This document shows, one piece after another, positions 19,785 to 30,906 of a DNA stretch of 64,000 nucleotides. The position numbers were made by a program, and so were the translations under genes. This DNA comes from Hexactinellida sp. DTS-2022 (taxonomy: Eukaryota > Porifera > Hexactinellida). A model generated the notes under the pieces. The model searched no databases. It had not been told where the DNA came from and saw only the letters and a program-made list of their open reading frames with translations. The stretch covers positions 4,961,501 to 5,025,500 of the forward strand of contig JAPNXP010000013.1 of assembly GCA_028753945.1 (NCBI GenBank). Direction: 5' to 3'. The number at the start of each line of letters is the position of its first letter. Within the stretch, counting starts at the first letter, position 1.

Positions 19785-20396
19785 ATGCCGTTCCTAGACA
19801 TGTTTTCTACCATATCTATTTGTATTCTACATCTTCAAATAATTCTCGCACTTTCAACTTTCTATTCCATACCTGATAACCCAAATATCGGAGATTCCGT
19901 TATACTCAAGTGCACCCTCACGGCTCCAGAAGGGGCGACGTTTAAAGTTACTGTCCCTGAGCTTACAACAGGTGATAGTATGACACCTTTTTCATTCAAC
20001 ACGATTGCGCAACATTTACACGATACGAGATTTAACGGCTACCATATACCAGATTATAATACCACAAAACTACGCGGTGATATTACTATTCTCTATTTAA
20101 AAGAATCTGACTTCAAAATATCATTTACTTGTCTACAAGAATTGGAGAACGGTACATTATTTATTCTGACACTTAATCTTTCAGAAGTACAAAATACACC
20201 ACCAACAACAACAACTCCAACAACAACAACAACAATAACAACAACAACAACAACAACAACAACATGTGAATCTTTAACACCAACAACTTATTTACCATGT
20301 GATTCACCAAAAAAAGTTGACCAAAAAGAGTTATTTCTGCTAATATTTCTGCTAATCTATTTATTCTTATTCTATTTATTCTTTATTAAGAAAATG
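19785..20396 (+). CDS. Ig-like surface protein, copy 5, truncated tail
   Basis: An open frame of 204 aa, with stop at 20397-20399. Signal peptide and Ig-like ectodomain are intact and about 90% like copy 4. An ACA microsatellite (about 20205-20262) codes for a poly-Thr stalk, and the CESLTPTTYLPC motif resembles copy 3. A Leu/Ile/Phe-rich transmembrane segment ends in FIKKM and stop, with almost no cytoplasmic part. The lost tail is still present in the +1 frame (20401-20556). The product may be a tail-less receptor or a recent pseudogene. Another in-frame Met (residue 6) could be the start. Confidence 0.6.
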
Positions 20397-20400
20397 TAAT

Positions 20401-20556
20401 AAAAAATACAAAGATCTACCTTCATATAACGTTAAAACTAAAGTAGCACAAACTAGTCAGCCCACTTCAACAGACCCAACTTTATTATCCAAAAAGAGAT
20501 CCGGTTTCGATACGGTTATCAACTGTGGTAATAATGGAGTGGAGGAAGTTACTTAA
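20401..20556 (+). pseudogene. Frameshifted cytoplasmic tail of Ig-like copy 5
   Basis: Read from 20401, the 52 codons encode KKYKDLPSYNV ... LLSKKRSGFDTVINC ... NNGVEEVT and then stop. This is the copy 3/4 tail with an open frame, but shifted by one base from the ectodomain frame, which meets stops at 20397 and 20400. Lack of stops within the tail suggests the shift is recent, or that a splice or programmed shift joins them. Confidence 0.7.
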
Positions 20557-21153
20557 CTCCCCAACTAAAGAGTTTATTTTCTACCAAAGATACTTATATT
20601 TTGTAGTGTTAGAATTAATTATTAATTATTTGTAGGCAACACAGCTCTTATTAATTATTGCAATTTATTTATGCAGTTTATTACTTTTACTTTTTTATAT
20701 AGTTTATATATTGTTTATATATTTTTATATATTACTTTTACTTTTTTATATTTTGCGATAGGAATACTATACTTTTTTCTTTATTGATAACCATCAATTA
20801 CCAAAACTAAATATAATTCTTATAAAAAGGGTAGAATTTCAAAATGACAATGAGTTGAACTGAGAAATACAAAGGGCAGTCATTTGGTACGTATTATGTT
20901 CTGTGATACGGTATACTATTTAGGTTTAATTAATTAGATAATTAACTGAATCACTAACATAACGCATCGTGTATTCCGATATCACTAATGCTGCTTATTC
21001 GGTCATCAAATTATACTACACACAAATACCATTCCATGTCCATATGATTAACCTCAAGGTCTTTCCATATCAGATATATAGTCCAATAGTTTGTACAAAT
21101 TAAATAAATTAAATAACTCAAACTCTATCTAAACACAAATAATTAATCAGAGA
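20557..21153. other. Intergenic; 3' flank of copy 5 and possible remnant of a sixth unit
   Basis: The copy-5 3' flank is conserved to about 20660. A short stretch near 20818-20870 (TATAAAAAGG, then GAGTTGAACTGAG) resembles the promoter side of copies 4 and 5, but no sixth coding copy follows. The rest looks plain. Confidence 0.35.
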
Positions 21154-22233
21154 ATGGCTGCTGGATTAGGCGAGTCGCCGCGAGTGGATTCCCCTCACAT
21201 TCGTGTGTACACAGACGGTTGTTATGACCTGGTCCATTACGGACACGCCAACTCTCTCAGACAGGCAAAGAAACTGGGAAACTACCTAATATCCGGCGCT
21301 CACTCAGAGGAGCAGATTAAATTCCACAAGGGCCCGCCCCTCTCGAAGGAGGTGGAGCGGTTCGATCAGCTGAGAGCGGTGCGCTGGGTCGACGAGGTCA
21401 TGGAACGGTCGCCCTACCAAATAACCCCCGATGTACTCGACCAGATAAAATGCGACTTCACGGCTCACGGGAACGATATTTCGCCTCTGGCGGGCGGCGC
21501 TGACTGCTACGCTATTGTTAAGAGCGCAGAGCGCTACAGAGAGGTGGAGAGGACAGAGGGGGTGTCTACCACTGACTTAGTAGAGCGTCTCCTCCGCGAG
21601 AGCAGGGACCACCATATGCCCACCCCGCAGGAAGAGGCAGATATAAGCGGGTGGAAATGGGTGCCAGAGTTGTGTACGGACAGTAATGCCGTGGACCCGT
21701 GTGTGGAGGTTTTCTACTATCTGTCTTCTGGGGTTAAGAAAGTTATAAGCGGAGTAGGGCCTAAACCGGGGCAGAAAGTTTGCTATACCTACGGGTCTTT
21801 CGATTTGTTTCACCATGGACATGTACAGTTCCTAAAGAAAGCGCATCAACATGGGGAGTACGTTATAGTCGGTATATTGGACGACCAAACAGTTAATTCG
21901 TATAAGGGCGGCAGCTATCCTATTCTGAGTATAGCGGAGAGGTTACGCAGCTTGGTGGCTTGTCGCTACGTGAACGCTGCAATTGTGTACGTACCGTACA
22001 AACTGAATGATAAGATACTGGATTTCTTCAAACCGGATGTAGTAGTGCATGGGGTAAACCTGTCACAAGATTTCCTAGGCAAGGACCCTTACCAATTGGC
22101 GAGAGATCGCGGGCTGCTGGAAATAATATCATCCGGTTCTACTCTAACTTCTACTGTGTTGATGGCGAGGATTGTTGAAAATCGCGTTGCGTTTGTGGAG
22201 CGGAATGGACGGAAAATGAAACAAACTCATTAG
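21154..22233 (+). CDS. PCYT2: Ethanolamine-phosphate cytidylyltransferase
   Basis: 359 aa in a single exon (vertebrate PCYT2 about 390). It makes CDP-ethanolamine from CTP and phosphoethanolamine, the rate-setting step of the Kennedy pathway to phosphatidylethanolamine, in the cytosol. Two cytidylyltransferase folds are present, as is typical. The first starts at residue 18 with VYTDGCYDLVHYGHANSL, with catalytic HYGH; the second starts near residue 208 with CYTYGSFDLFHHGHVQFL, with HHGH. The linker-side signature RTEGVSTTDLVERLL follows the first. The second carries ILSIAERLRSLVACRYV. The ATG is the first in the frame. Intact and intronless. Confidence 0.95.
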   Translation: MAAGLGESPRVDSPHIRVYTDGCYDLVHYGHANSLRQAKKLGNYLISGAHSEEQIKFHKGPPLSKEVERFDQLRAVRWVDEVMERSPYQITPDVLDQIKCDFTAHGNDISPLAGGADCYAIVKSAERYREVERTEGVSTTDLVERLLRESRDHHMPTPQEEADISGWKWVPELCTDSNAVDPCVEVFYYLSSGVKKVISGVGPKPGQKVCYTYGSFDLFHHGHVQFLKKAHQHGEYVIVGILDDQTVNSYKGGSYPILSIAERLRSLVACRYVNAAIVYVPYKLNDKILDFFKPDVVVHGVNLSQDFLGKDPYQLARDRGLLEIISSGSTLTSTVLMARIVENRVAFVERNGRKMKQTH

Positions 22234-23261
22234 GAATAGTCGGCTACTATGTAGCTAGCTTGTAGTGCAGATTTATTCTTTATTTATTTATAATATATTT
22301 GGCTTTCAATTCATTATTTTATATTATTTCTCCTCTTATCTATAACTATTGAATATTTACTGATTGCAAATTAATTAAACAATCCTAGGTAATATACTTG
22401 ATCGAATAGAAAAGTTGATATTTATGTGTGTCCAATATAGACACTATATACAGTAGAACCTCGTTAGTACGAACACCAGGGGACCGTCAAAACGCGTTCG
22501 CCTTATCCCGAATTCCTTTTTAACCAATTTCATTTGTATTGAAAAGGCTTTGAAGGAGACTGAAAGTGTTCGTATTTACTGGATAATTATTAACCGTGTT
22601 CGTACTAACGAGGTTCTACTGTAAGTGTATATTCTTATAGGGTATGGTTTTGAAGTAATTTTGAAATGGGGAAATATTCTTATACGTACATGTAATATAA
22701 TATTCCTTTATACGTAATATATTCTTATAGAGTGATATACATTTTACGTATAGTTTACTGGATAGCTAGATATCTAGTAAACCGAGATTAAAGCATAATC
22801 CTATAAGGAATAATTAATTAATTGAATTTATGTTGTAAACAACATTTTCTATAGTATGTGGACAATTTGGGTTTATGACAATGTAATGACTTGTATATTT
22901 AACCTATCTTCCTACTATACTGACTTCTATTGTTAATTAAATTAAAACCAGACAAAATGTTTTTACTATTACACTTGTTTGAAACCACTCAAATTATTAG
23001 TAATTTGTACTTCCGATAGTTAATAATGATGGTTAATTTCTACATGATTAATATGCAAACTAGATATACGTATATGCCACTTAGTTATTATCGAATTAAG
23101 TTATTAACCACCTCATCACATGTTGCCGGTTATGTGTTAATTTCATCGAATTTGAAACTGAGCCATTGACCACATTTTCTGGAGTATATATAGCAGACTC
23201 GAATGCAAACTATAACTGACTAATATAGTATTATTCTACACTGATTATTGCTAGCATTCAG
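22234..23261. other. Intergenic with one clean MITE
   Basis: AT-rich DNA; apart from the element at 22451-22621 I see no gene or RNA. Confidence 0.5.
22451..22621. mobile_element. Pogo-like MITE, intact, 171 bp with perfect TIRs
   Basis: The element starts CAGTAGAACCTCGTTAGTAC and ends with its exact reverse complement; the terminal inverted repeats are identical over 26 bp. It is flanked by TA on both sides (22449-22450, 22622-22623). A CAGT start and TA target duplication are typical of pogo/Tigger members of the Tc1-mariner superfamily. It has no coding capacity. It serves as the reference copy for decayed relatives at about 5740, 9923, 25979, 28098, 36960-37200 and 62010-62456. Confidence 0.93.
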
Positions 23262-26200
23262 ATGGACAATGCAGAGATTAAGCTGTTGGAAGAGGAGGTA
23301 AGGAGCTTGCTTTTGTTGTCTCTCGATTCATTTAAGGGACACTCAAACGTTACGTATCGCTTCTATGTTATAGGAAAGGGGTGTCTAATAGTCCTTGTCT
23401 TTGAGTTACGTAACGTTTGAATGGCCCTTATTTATCTCAACTCTAAGATTATAGGTTATAAGCATAGTTGTATAGTCTATTTATAGTTGTGTTATTTAGT
23501 TAACAAAGGCCGTGTCGTATAAAGAGCGCAGCGCAATCCGAACTAAACTTAGAGTTCTGAAGAAGGGAGGAAGTACAAATGTAAATGTTTCCGCTTCACA
23601 GCTGAAGAAAATAGAAACTGAGACCGTGAGTTAACTGATATTAATTAATTCTCAATAATTCTGTAAAACTACCCGCTTATAACGGAGTTATATATAGTTA
23701 AGTAGAATCTCTTTAGTACGTACATGGATAAGGTGAAATATCTGTTAAGGAGTACAAGGTTTAATTCCCCTAGCCTATACAAATGCATGCAAGTGACTCC
23801 GGTTAATACGAATTCCGGATAATACGAACAAATATCGACGGTCCCCTGGTGTTCGTATTACAAGAGTCTACTGTATATTCCCCAAACAGATAAAGTAATT
23901 GGTTTTATCTGCTTATAACGAACTCGCTTATAACGAATTAAGTTTGACTCGAACTTCGTTATAACGAGAGTTTAATGTACAAATTTATACACAAATATTT
24001 CAAATTCCTAACTTATCAATGTTTCTATCATGGAACAAGGATTACTATGTTATTGCCGTATCTATCTATAGGGAAGCCCGGTCATTAGAACTGTTTTTGA
24101 ATTGTTTGAGTAAACTTTGACTTTTCTTGAAAAGGCAAGTTTGCTACTACGTAACTGATATTTGATGAACTTGATTAAATTATCGGTTGTTTTGTGAGAT
24201 TAAATATTGTGAATTTACTGTGCTTTTAATGAAGAAGTAATCCCTTTGAGATTGTGTTAAAATAGTTTGGTTCAACGGATAATACTATCTTTCAATCGAC
24301 GAGCAGTATCTCTCAAATTAAGTCATCATTCTGAAAATAATATTTTCTTCAGATCTAACTATAATTCAGCGATTCCCAACCTTTTTAAACCGTGGACCCC
24401 CTATAGAAATATTACACATTATATGGACCCCTCCCATTGACCGTAATACAAATTATAATATATTGTGGACCCCAGGTTGGGAACCTCTGCTATAAATAAT
24501 CTTAATTTGATATTACAGTGTAACTTTCAATGCATACACTTTCCTTTTCCTCTCATTTATTCGATTTAGCAGAGTTCAATTTGATTGGAGCATTCTGGAT
24601 CTTTTGGTTATTTGGAGCAAATGCAAAAAGTTAAAATTATATTAATATTTCTCAGCATAATGCATCTAATGGTTAGCTCAATTATGTCAGATAATCACAT
24701 ATTAATTAGAAGCTCTTTACATTTTAGATATTTCTAACCACTCCCTCAATAAATACACATTTGTAGTCGATTATAACGCACGTGTTTTCTGTAATTGGAG
24801 CAGATGGAATATTCTTTAGAGTTCTGTTATATTGAGAATATTCGTGTAGTGGTTAGATTATATGGAAGTGATTATAATAATCTACTGCTTTTACAGAAGT
24901 TGCGACCACATAAATATATTGTACATAATAACTGCAGTGAGCTAAGTACTGTGTAACACTTTCCAAATTTGAAGTATCAAAAAATGAATAATTGCTCAAT
25001 TGTGTTTATTGGTTTATTTTAATTTGGTATTTCCTTATCCTTCTTTCTTTGTGGATTTAATCGCTTTTTCTAATGAATATATTCAGATTCATAACAATAT
25101 GATTTCGGCGGAACTGGAATAATACTGATCTCATTTATTTGTAATGTACAGATAATAGTTTACATATATTATCTTATTCGCTAATCAGTTAATTAAACCG
25201 TTTTATGTACAATAACATTTTGCGAATTCCATTGTTACATGTATTAGGTTTGCTTTTTGTGAATAATTTTCTGTCTGCTTAATATGAAAACTTTTTATTA
25301 AAACAATCTACATAGGGTTTGTATAAAGTTGAGTTCGCTAATTATATTGTAGTCTCCTATTATGAACAAAACCTTTTGCTCCCTTGAATGTTCATGATAA
25401 AAGAAACATGAATGTTTTACGTATTTTGTCATAATCCTTGTTAATAATTGAATTTAGATAAAAAATTGATTTATGTTTTTCGCATTTACCTGTTTTCTTG
25501 AATCAATCATATTATCCAGTATTAATGAGATCATTATTAGCATAGATGGCATACCGAACTTTTGTTGAGTCGAATTATGATAATGTCAGTGACAAAGGTA
25601 GGTTTGTATGTCGAATTGGCTTCTGGTGTCAGAAAGCGAGTTAACTAATCGAACTGTGCTCTGTTATCTCAGATAACCTATGTTTGTCTGTTTCGTGAAA
25701 GGTGGAATCTTGTTTTTATAGATAATACATGCGAACTCTCCTGTAAGGAATTCCCCCCGTCAATTGTTATAAATACACACAGGATAACTTAATTTTATTA
25801 ATATTTGAAATTCATTAATTATGAAGAGAACTAAAAGTGTTTTAGTACGAGTGGTAAGAACAATTTTATTTCATACAAATGATAACACATTAGAGATTCC
25901 GCATATAAATTCCTGAATATACAATAAACTTATACGAATACTAACATTTCATTTGGCTTAAATTTATACTACACAAGTGATTAGAACCTCGTTATTAGGT
26001 TATTACTCCAAGGGACCGTCAAAATACGTTCGCCTTATCCGGAATTCGTATTAACCAGTGTAGTTTGTATTCAAAAGGCTTTGAAGGGGACTGAAATAGT
26101 GTTCGTAATAACCGGAATTTCGTATTAACCGTGTTCGACTAACGAGGTTTTACTGTAGACAATTTCAAGCTTACACTTAATTTGATTTTACAGAACTTTA

Positions 26201-29200
26201 TTGCAATCTACTGCTAATTACTAATACTATTACTGTTCCCAGACGATGCGACCTAAGTCAGCAGTTATAACAAACGGTTTCGGAAATAACAGTTCTGTTG
26301 ACAACAGGAGATCTCTGGAGGAGGGCTCAATGCCCAATCAGATTAGAGGCTCCAAACCCTCTCAGTTCTCAACTAATTCTACGGATAATCTCTCCACTGA
26401 CAGAAATAACGGAAATTCATTTGTGAGTTTAGCTTATATGCCAGTGTATTATACAGACATTTGTAAATGCGCTCCTAGATAATTCCTGGGTAATTCCTTG
26501 CTATATACATACAGTCAGCATCCGTTAGTTCGAACACTCAAGGCAAAATAAATTTGATTTTAGCGAATTTCGAATTATCGAACAGATATTGTATGGGAGG
26601 GGCTTGCAAGGTAAAAATAATTTTGTTCGAATTTGTCAAAGTTCAATCAACGGTTGTCGACTGTACCTATTTACTTGTTGTTGTTTTTGTTGTTGTTGTT
26701 TACTGTTGTTGTTGTTGTTGTTGTTTACTGTTGCTTCTCCAGACTCCCAAGAGACACTCTTACCAGCCGACCACTCTGGCTAATCGCGGTAACATTTCTA
26801 CTTCCAAGACTCCGCCCGTTAGAAGGAAAGAGACGTATGAAGCTCTGTAAGCGAACTGGCAATTTGTTGTTGTTGTTAAGTAGAGTAGACTGTTGAATAG
26901 GAATACGGATAAGGGAAATATCGGTTAAGGAGTACAAAATTTAATTCCCCTAGCCTATACAAATGCATGCAAGTGATTCCGGTTAATACGAATTCATGAA
27001 TACTAACAAAAAACTTTTTTTTAAATTATAATTTATAAAAATTTATGGTCCCCTGGTGTTCCTATTAACAGTCTCTACTGTAGGTATTTATGTATTTATA
27101 TTTATATTTGTGTGTAGAGAGACCCGTGGGAGGTCTAGGACGATAGAATCAGTTCTCAGCAGCGACACCGGACCTGAGGCGATAAGTAAGTACAGCTTAG
27201 CTACCAATAAGGGAGATAGTTATGTGTGTATTGTATTATTAAGGCTTACTTATAGTATATCGTCAAGTAACTTTTCAATCAAAACCCCAGGTTTACAAAG
27301 TTGAATTTTATGTAAAATTAGTTTGTTTGTCCAAGAATTTACGTTATATAAGGTGTTGGCCGATATATAGAATTCCACTGGTTATTATTGTGTGTTCTGA
27401 TTAGCGATACGAACTCTGTCCAAGCAGCAAATACAGTTCTGTCTCACTCAGTACCTGAACAGAGAACTGAAACCCAAACGGAAGATTGTACCCACTGGAG
27501 AGAGTCTCTATCTCGTGTGTGCCGACCCCAGAATATTATGGTACGTTATTAGTTAACCATTCTTAGTTAACGAGTCATTAGTTAACCATTCTTAGTTACA
27601 AACTACAAACTACAGTGAACTCTCGTTATAACGAAGTGCTTGGGACCTGTAAATTCCTTCGTTATATCCGGATATTAGTCTTAAGCGGATAATAGTTAAT
27701 GCATTTATGCTCTGGGGGGAAATCTCCATTTCGTTATAAGCAGTTATTTCGTTATATCCTACTTCGTTATAACGTGAGTTCACTGTATTTGGTGACTACA
27801 TTTTAATATTCCTCTCTCCCCAACAGTCGCTTAGTTAATGTGTCTAAGAAGAATACAATAGACATGCGTTGTCTGACAGAAATCAGTGGTGAGTTATAAT
27901 CGCACAGCTCTATAGGACTAACCATTTGGATAATTCTTAATTCTGGTATCAGTTGCAATCTGGTACAGTGGATGCCGGTTATAAGAACATCGTCGGGAAC
28001 TGCACTTAAAGTTCTTATAACCGACATAAATTATATAGGGTATATGGCAACCGTTTTTGCTTATATCCGACATCTACTGTATTTGAAACTCTATATACAG
28101 TAGAATTTCGTTAGTACGAACACCAGGTGACCGTAAAAATGTGTTCGCCTTATACGGATTAAAAGTTAAAACCAATATCATTTGTTTTGAGGATTATTTG
28201 AAGGGACTGAAATAGTGTTCGTATACCCATGTTCTTACTAACTAGGTTATATGTACTATACTGTATTTACTTATTCCCTTATTCAGATACGGCTAGCGAT
28301 GTGCAGATAAAGATAGCGGTTGAGGAGAACATGACTTTAGCCGTGGAGTCTGCTAGAGCAATTGGCTGCCACATAACCGATGAGGACGTTCTTAAGATCA
28401 TACATCATGATCCGGACACCATTCATAAGATCCTACTAAAGTTTCTACAGGTTTGTAATTAGAAATATGTATGACTTATTTATCAGACAACACCTTTGGG
28501 GCAGTGCAAAATTCCAGGGAAATTATACACCCTCCTTATGTCACTCTTTTATGACTTGTTTGCAATATTTAAAGGATTGTTTGTCACACATTGGTTAATT
28601 AATAATTTATATAAGTTATCCCTTGGAAGCGTTACGTAACGTTTGAACAAAGAAAATGTAATTTTCAGGCAATCGAAAGGCCATTCTTGACATAAAAAAA
28701 GTTTTCAGGCAATCTTACCCATCAAAGATTATTTTACGAAACCGTTATTATATAAGCAAGACGCTTCTAATTATTACTTATTATCCATGTTCCAATCTAC
28801 TATAAATATATCCACATTCCATATGCCCTTATCTGTTGTCAGGTAGTTAACTAGCTTCACCACTAGGCTAGAGCTATAGACCTCGGGGGCATGGAAGAGA
28901 TGCCGTCATCATACTTCACGCAGCCCTCCTTCCTATTCGAGCAACTCCAAATAGACATTCCCACCGACGCCAGCTCTGATGCCAGCTCTGACGCCCCTCT
29001 GCCTGTCTCGGGCAAGGCGACCGCAAACAACAGTGAGAGGAAGATTGATAGCAAGAGGTATATACTTGGCAATATATTATTCGAGACAACTATTCTCTGT
29101 CTAACATTTGCTATAGATTATCCCAACTATTCACATTTGCTATTCATTATCTCACTAATTCCATTGGCTTATTAATTGCATTTATAGGCCTATCGACGTG

Positions 29201-30085
29201 CCGACTAAAAGGAGCACTCCGATCCAAGAGAGCACTGTTCGTAGCAACAGCTCTGGGCTAAAGGTACGTAGAGTTAGTTCCGATCTCCCGCCTGACGTAA
29301 GGGATAAACCAGAAATAAAACCGGTGTCCCGAGGCAAGCAGAGCTCGGACGTAAAGGGACTCGCCGCTTCCTTCGAGAAGAACAAGGGAGACCCCGTGAC
29401 ACGGCAAATGAGCTCTGGAGTCCCGACCCGATTGGAGTCTGTTCCTAACGGTTCTTCTTCTCCCAGCACAGTTAGGCTACACAGAGAAGTCGTGTTCACA
29501 AAGTCATCAGACTTCAAACTGTCCAAATCGGACACTTTAACTGAGGAGAATTGCAATAAAGACACCAGTTCCCGTGGCAGAGCTCCTTGCACTTCTCCAA
29601 AGAAATATTCCGCACAACAACCTACCTCGGATACAACACAGAAACCTGATTATAAAGAGAATATTCTAGAACCTATAGTCACTCCCGAAAAGTCTGTGGA
29701 ACCTAGAACTGAGTCTTATAAATCAGCTGTTACTAAATCTCCACAGAAACAACTCGGCACTAATGACACGGCAACAACAGTATCTCCTGATTCTCCTCCC
29801 AAAGTGGAACTAACACCTAAATTAGAACAGGAACCTGTTTCCAAACCGGAACCAAAACTCTGCATTGACTTATCCCTGGCCCTCTCTGACTCCCCGATTG
29901 TCTCTCCTCTCAACTCAAACGATACAATAACTCCTGTGTCCACGAAACCGGGTGACAGTCCTAATTTAGACTCTGACGAGTATCTCCTAACTCTACAGGA
30001 AACAGACCCCAGTTTAACCTACGATCAAAGGAAACGTATTCGGAAGTTAAAACGAATGCGGAAGCAAAACCAACAGAAAAAGTAG
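23262..30085 (+). CDS. Fimbrin-like calponin-homology-domain protein, ten exons
   Basis: Exons 23262-23297, 23500-23625, 26243-26422, 26743-26846, 27118-27185, 27405-27540, 27827-27888, 28287-28450, 28867-29057 and 29188-30085 join in phase to 654 aa. Residues about 172-292 (exons 6-8) resemble one CH domain of plastin/fimbrin: LSKQQIQFCLTQYLN, ILCRLVNVSKKNTIDMRCL and EENMTLAVESARAIGC. Such domains bind F-actin or other partners. Most fimbrins have four; only one is seen here, so this is not fimbrin itself. A basic YxxRxxIRxKLR-like motif stands near the N terminus (SYKERSAIRTKLRVLKK) and again at the C terminus (TYDQRKRIRKLKRMRK). The rest is Ser/Pro/Thr-rich and probably disordered. More exons could hide in the 2.6-kb intron 2. 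Exon 9's start is the least certain. Confidence 0.7.
23334..23430. mobile_element. Small inverted-repeat element (CH gene intron 1)
   Basis: AAGGGACACTCAAACGTTAC and TAACGTTTGAATGGCCCTT form imperfect terminal inverted repeats about 97 bp apart. Related ends occur near 28630, 31915-32030 and 37865 (CGTTTGAATGGCCCTAA). Confidence 0.65.
23701..23873. mobile_element. Pogo-like MITE, second subfamily (CH gene intron 2)
   Basis: About 173 bp, from AGTAGAATCTCTTTAGTACG to the TCTACTG end followed by TA. The inner text (GGATAAGG.GAAATATC, CCCCTAGCCTATACAAATGC, TCGACGGTCCCCTGGTGTTC) is shared with 26884-27080, 38199-38310 (truncated), 41987-42149 and 56700-56872. Confidence 0.8.
24367..24489. mobile_element. 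hAT-like MITE with 8-bp target duplication (CH gene intron 2)
   Basis: 123 bp between CAGCGATTCCCAACCTTTTT and CCCAGGTTGGGAACCTCTG, an imperfect terminal inverted repeat with the CCCAACCT core common in hAT elements. The flanks CTATAATT (24359-24366) and CTATAAAT (24490-24497) match at 7 of 8 positions, the target-duplication length of hAT. A decayed relative lies near 36358-36460. Confidence 0.8.
25979..26155. mobile_element. Decayed pogo-like MITE (CH gene intron 2)
   Basis: A copy of the 22451 family: TAGAACCTCGTTATTAG start, GGGACCGTCAAAATACGTTC, AAAAGGCTTTGAAGGGGACT and ACTAACGAGGTTTTACTG end, then TA. Confidence 0.8.
26884..27080. mobile_element. Decayed pogo-like MITE, second subfamily (CH gene intron 4)
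   Basis: Same inner text as 23701-23873, with an A/T-rich insertion near 27010-27050. The right end TCTCTACTG plus TA lies 37 bp before exon 5. A TTG microsatellite (about 26680-26730) lies in the preceding intron. Confidence 0.75.
27613..27785. mobile_element. MITE of the CTCTCGTTATAACGAA family (CH gene intron 6)
   Basis: 173 bp, from CAGTGAACTCTCGTTATAAC to CGTTATAACGTGAGTTCACTG minus its first base, with TIRs matching at 24 of 25 positions and TA on both sides. This is the best copy of the family. The 29-bp array at 60874-61410 derives from its end sequence. It fills most of a 286-bp intron and ends 41 bp before exon 7. Confidence 0.92.
27966..28079. mobile_element. MITE of the GGATGCCGGTTATAAGAAC family (CH gene intron 7)
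   Basis: 114 bp from CAGTGGATGCCGGTTATAAG to ATATCCGACATCTACTG, TA on both sides. Inner GAACATCGTCGGGAACTGCA is shared with the copies at 35275-35338 and 44694-44973. Confidence 0.85.
28098..28253. mobile_element. Decayed pogo-like MITE (CH gene intron 7)
   Basis: It starts CAGTAGAATTTCGTTAGTAC after a TA, with GAACACCAGGTGACCGT and GGGACTGAAATAGTGTTCGT inside and a blurred right end. It ends about 34 bp before exon 8. Confidence 0.75.
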
Positions 30086-30906
30086 TTAAATTCAGCCCTA
30101 ATTCCATCCTTCCACACCCGCTGTCAGGTATAGATATTAGCTTGTGAGAGTTTGTGTGTTGTTGTTGGTATTATTTTGGTTGATGTAACTTTTATTTAAA
30201 AATCCCATTCTGTTTGCAGTAGATATATTTTTATATTTTTGTGAATGTTCAACTCAGTTTGTATCTGCTGCTTATTCCATCTGATTTCTGACAAATTGAT
30301 TTATTATTATTATTAATACTGTTGTTGTTGTTGTTGTTTATCTATTTGTTTTAATAGTTGAGGGATTTGAGGAAAACCATGGAAATTATCGAAATAAATT
30401 CAATTAATTTTTGAATATAAATATTTCTATTGCTGGTTTACAAAAATAATTTGAATGAAATAGAATAATATTGCAACTAATGTAATTTATTAAATACGTA
30501 CATAAGTATATTGTAATTTATTAAATAAGTACGTATATTCGTACTTGATTATTGCAATAATTTTCATTATTTGTCTAGACTTTGAGTCTAAGCAAAAAAG
30601 CCAGAGGTACAACATTATTGATTACTAAGTAATTTAGTCTCAATTGTTTGTAGTGTGTATGATGATTATAATCCAATTGTTGCGAAAATATATAATGATT
30701 TCTTTGATATTTTCTAATCAAATTCTACATTTTTCTTGTAATTTGCATGAATTTATATAAACTTACCTTTTACAGATCACTTTATAACCTATTATTTCGA
30801 TGTGCAACTACTCAAGATAAATACACCGGTTATCTAGACAAAACAATATAATTTTGTTTGAGTTTTGTTTTGTATTATTTCAACACTTACAACTCTAGTA
30901 CAATAC
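30086..30906. other. Intergenic, AT-rich
   Basis: A short GTT microsatellite lies near 30322-30340 and a GTACGTATA duplication near 30495-30545. No gene seen. Confidence 0.45.

Noticed and set aside
26554..26850. Val- and Cys-rich ORFs near 26554-26896
   Set aside because: Produced by the TTG microsatellite at about 26680-26730. Only the part from 26743 is kept, as an exon in another context.
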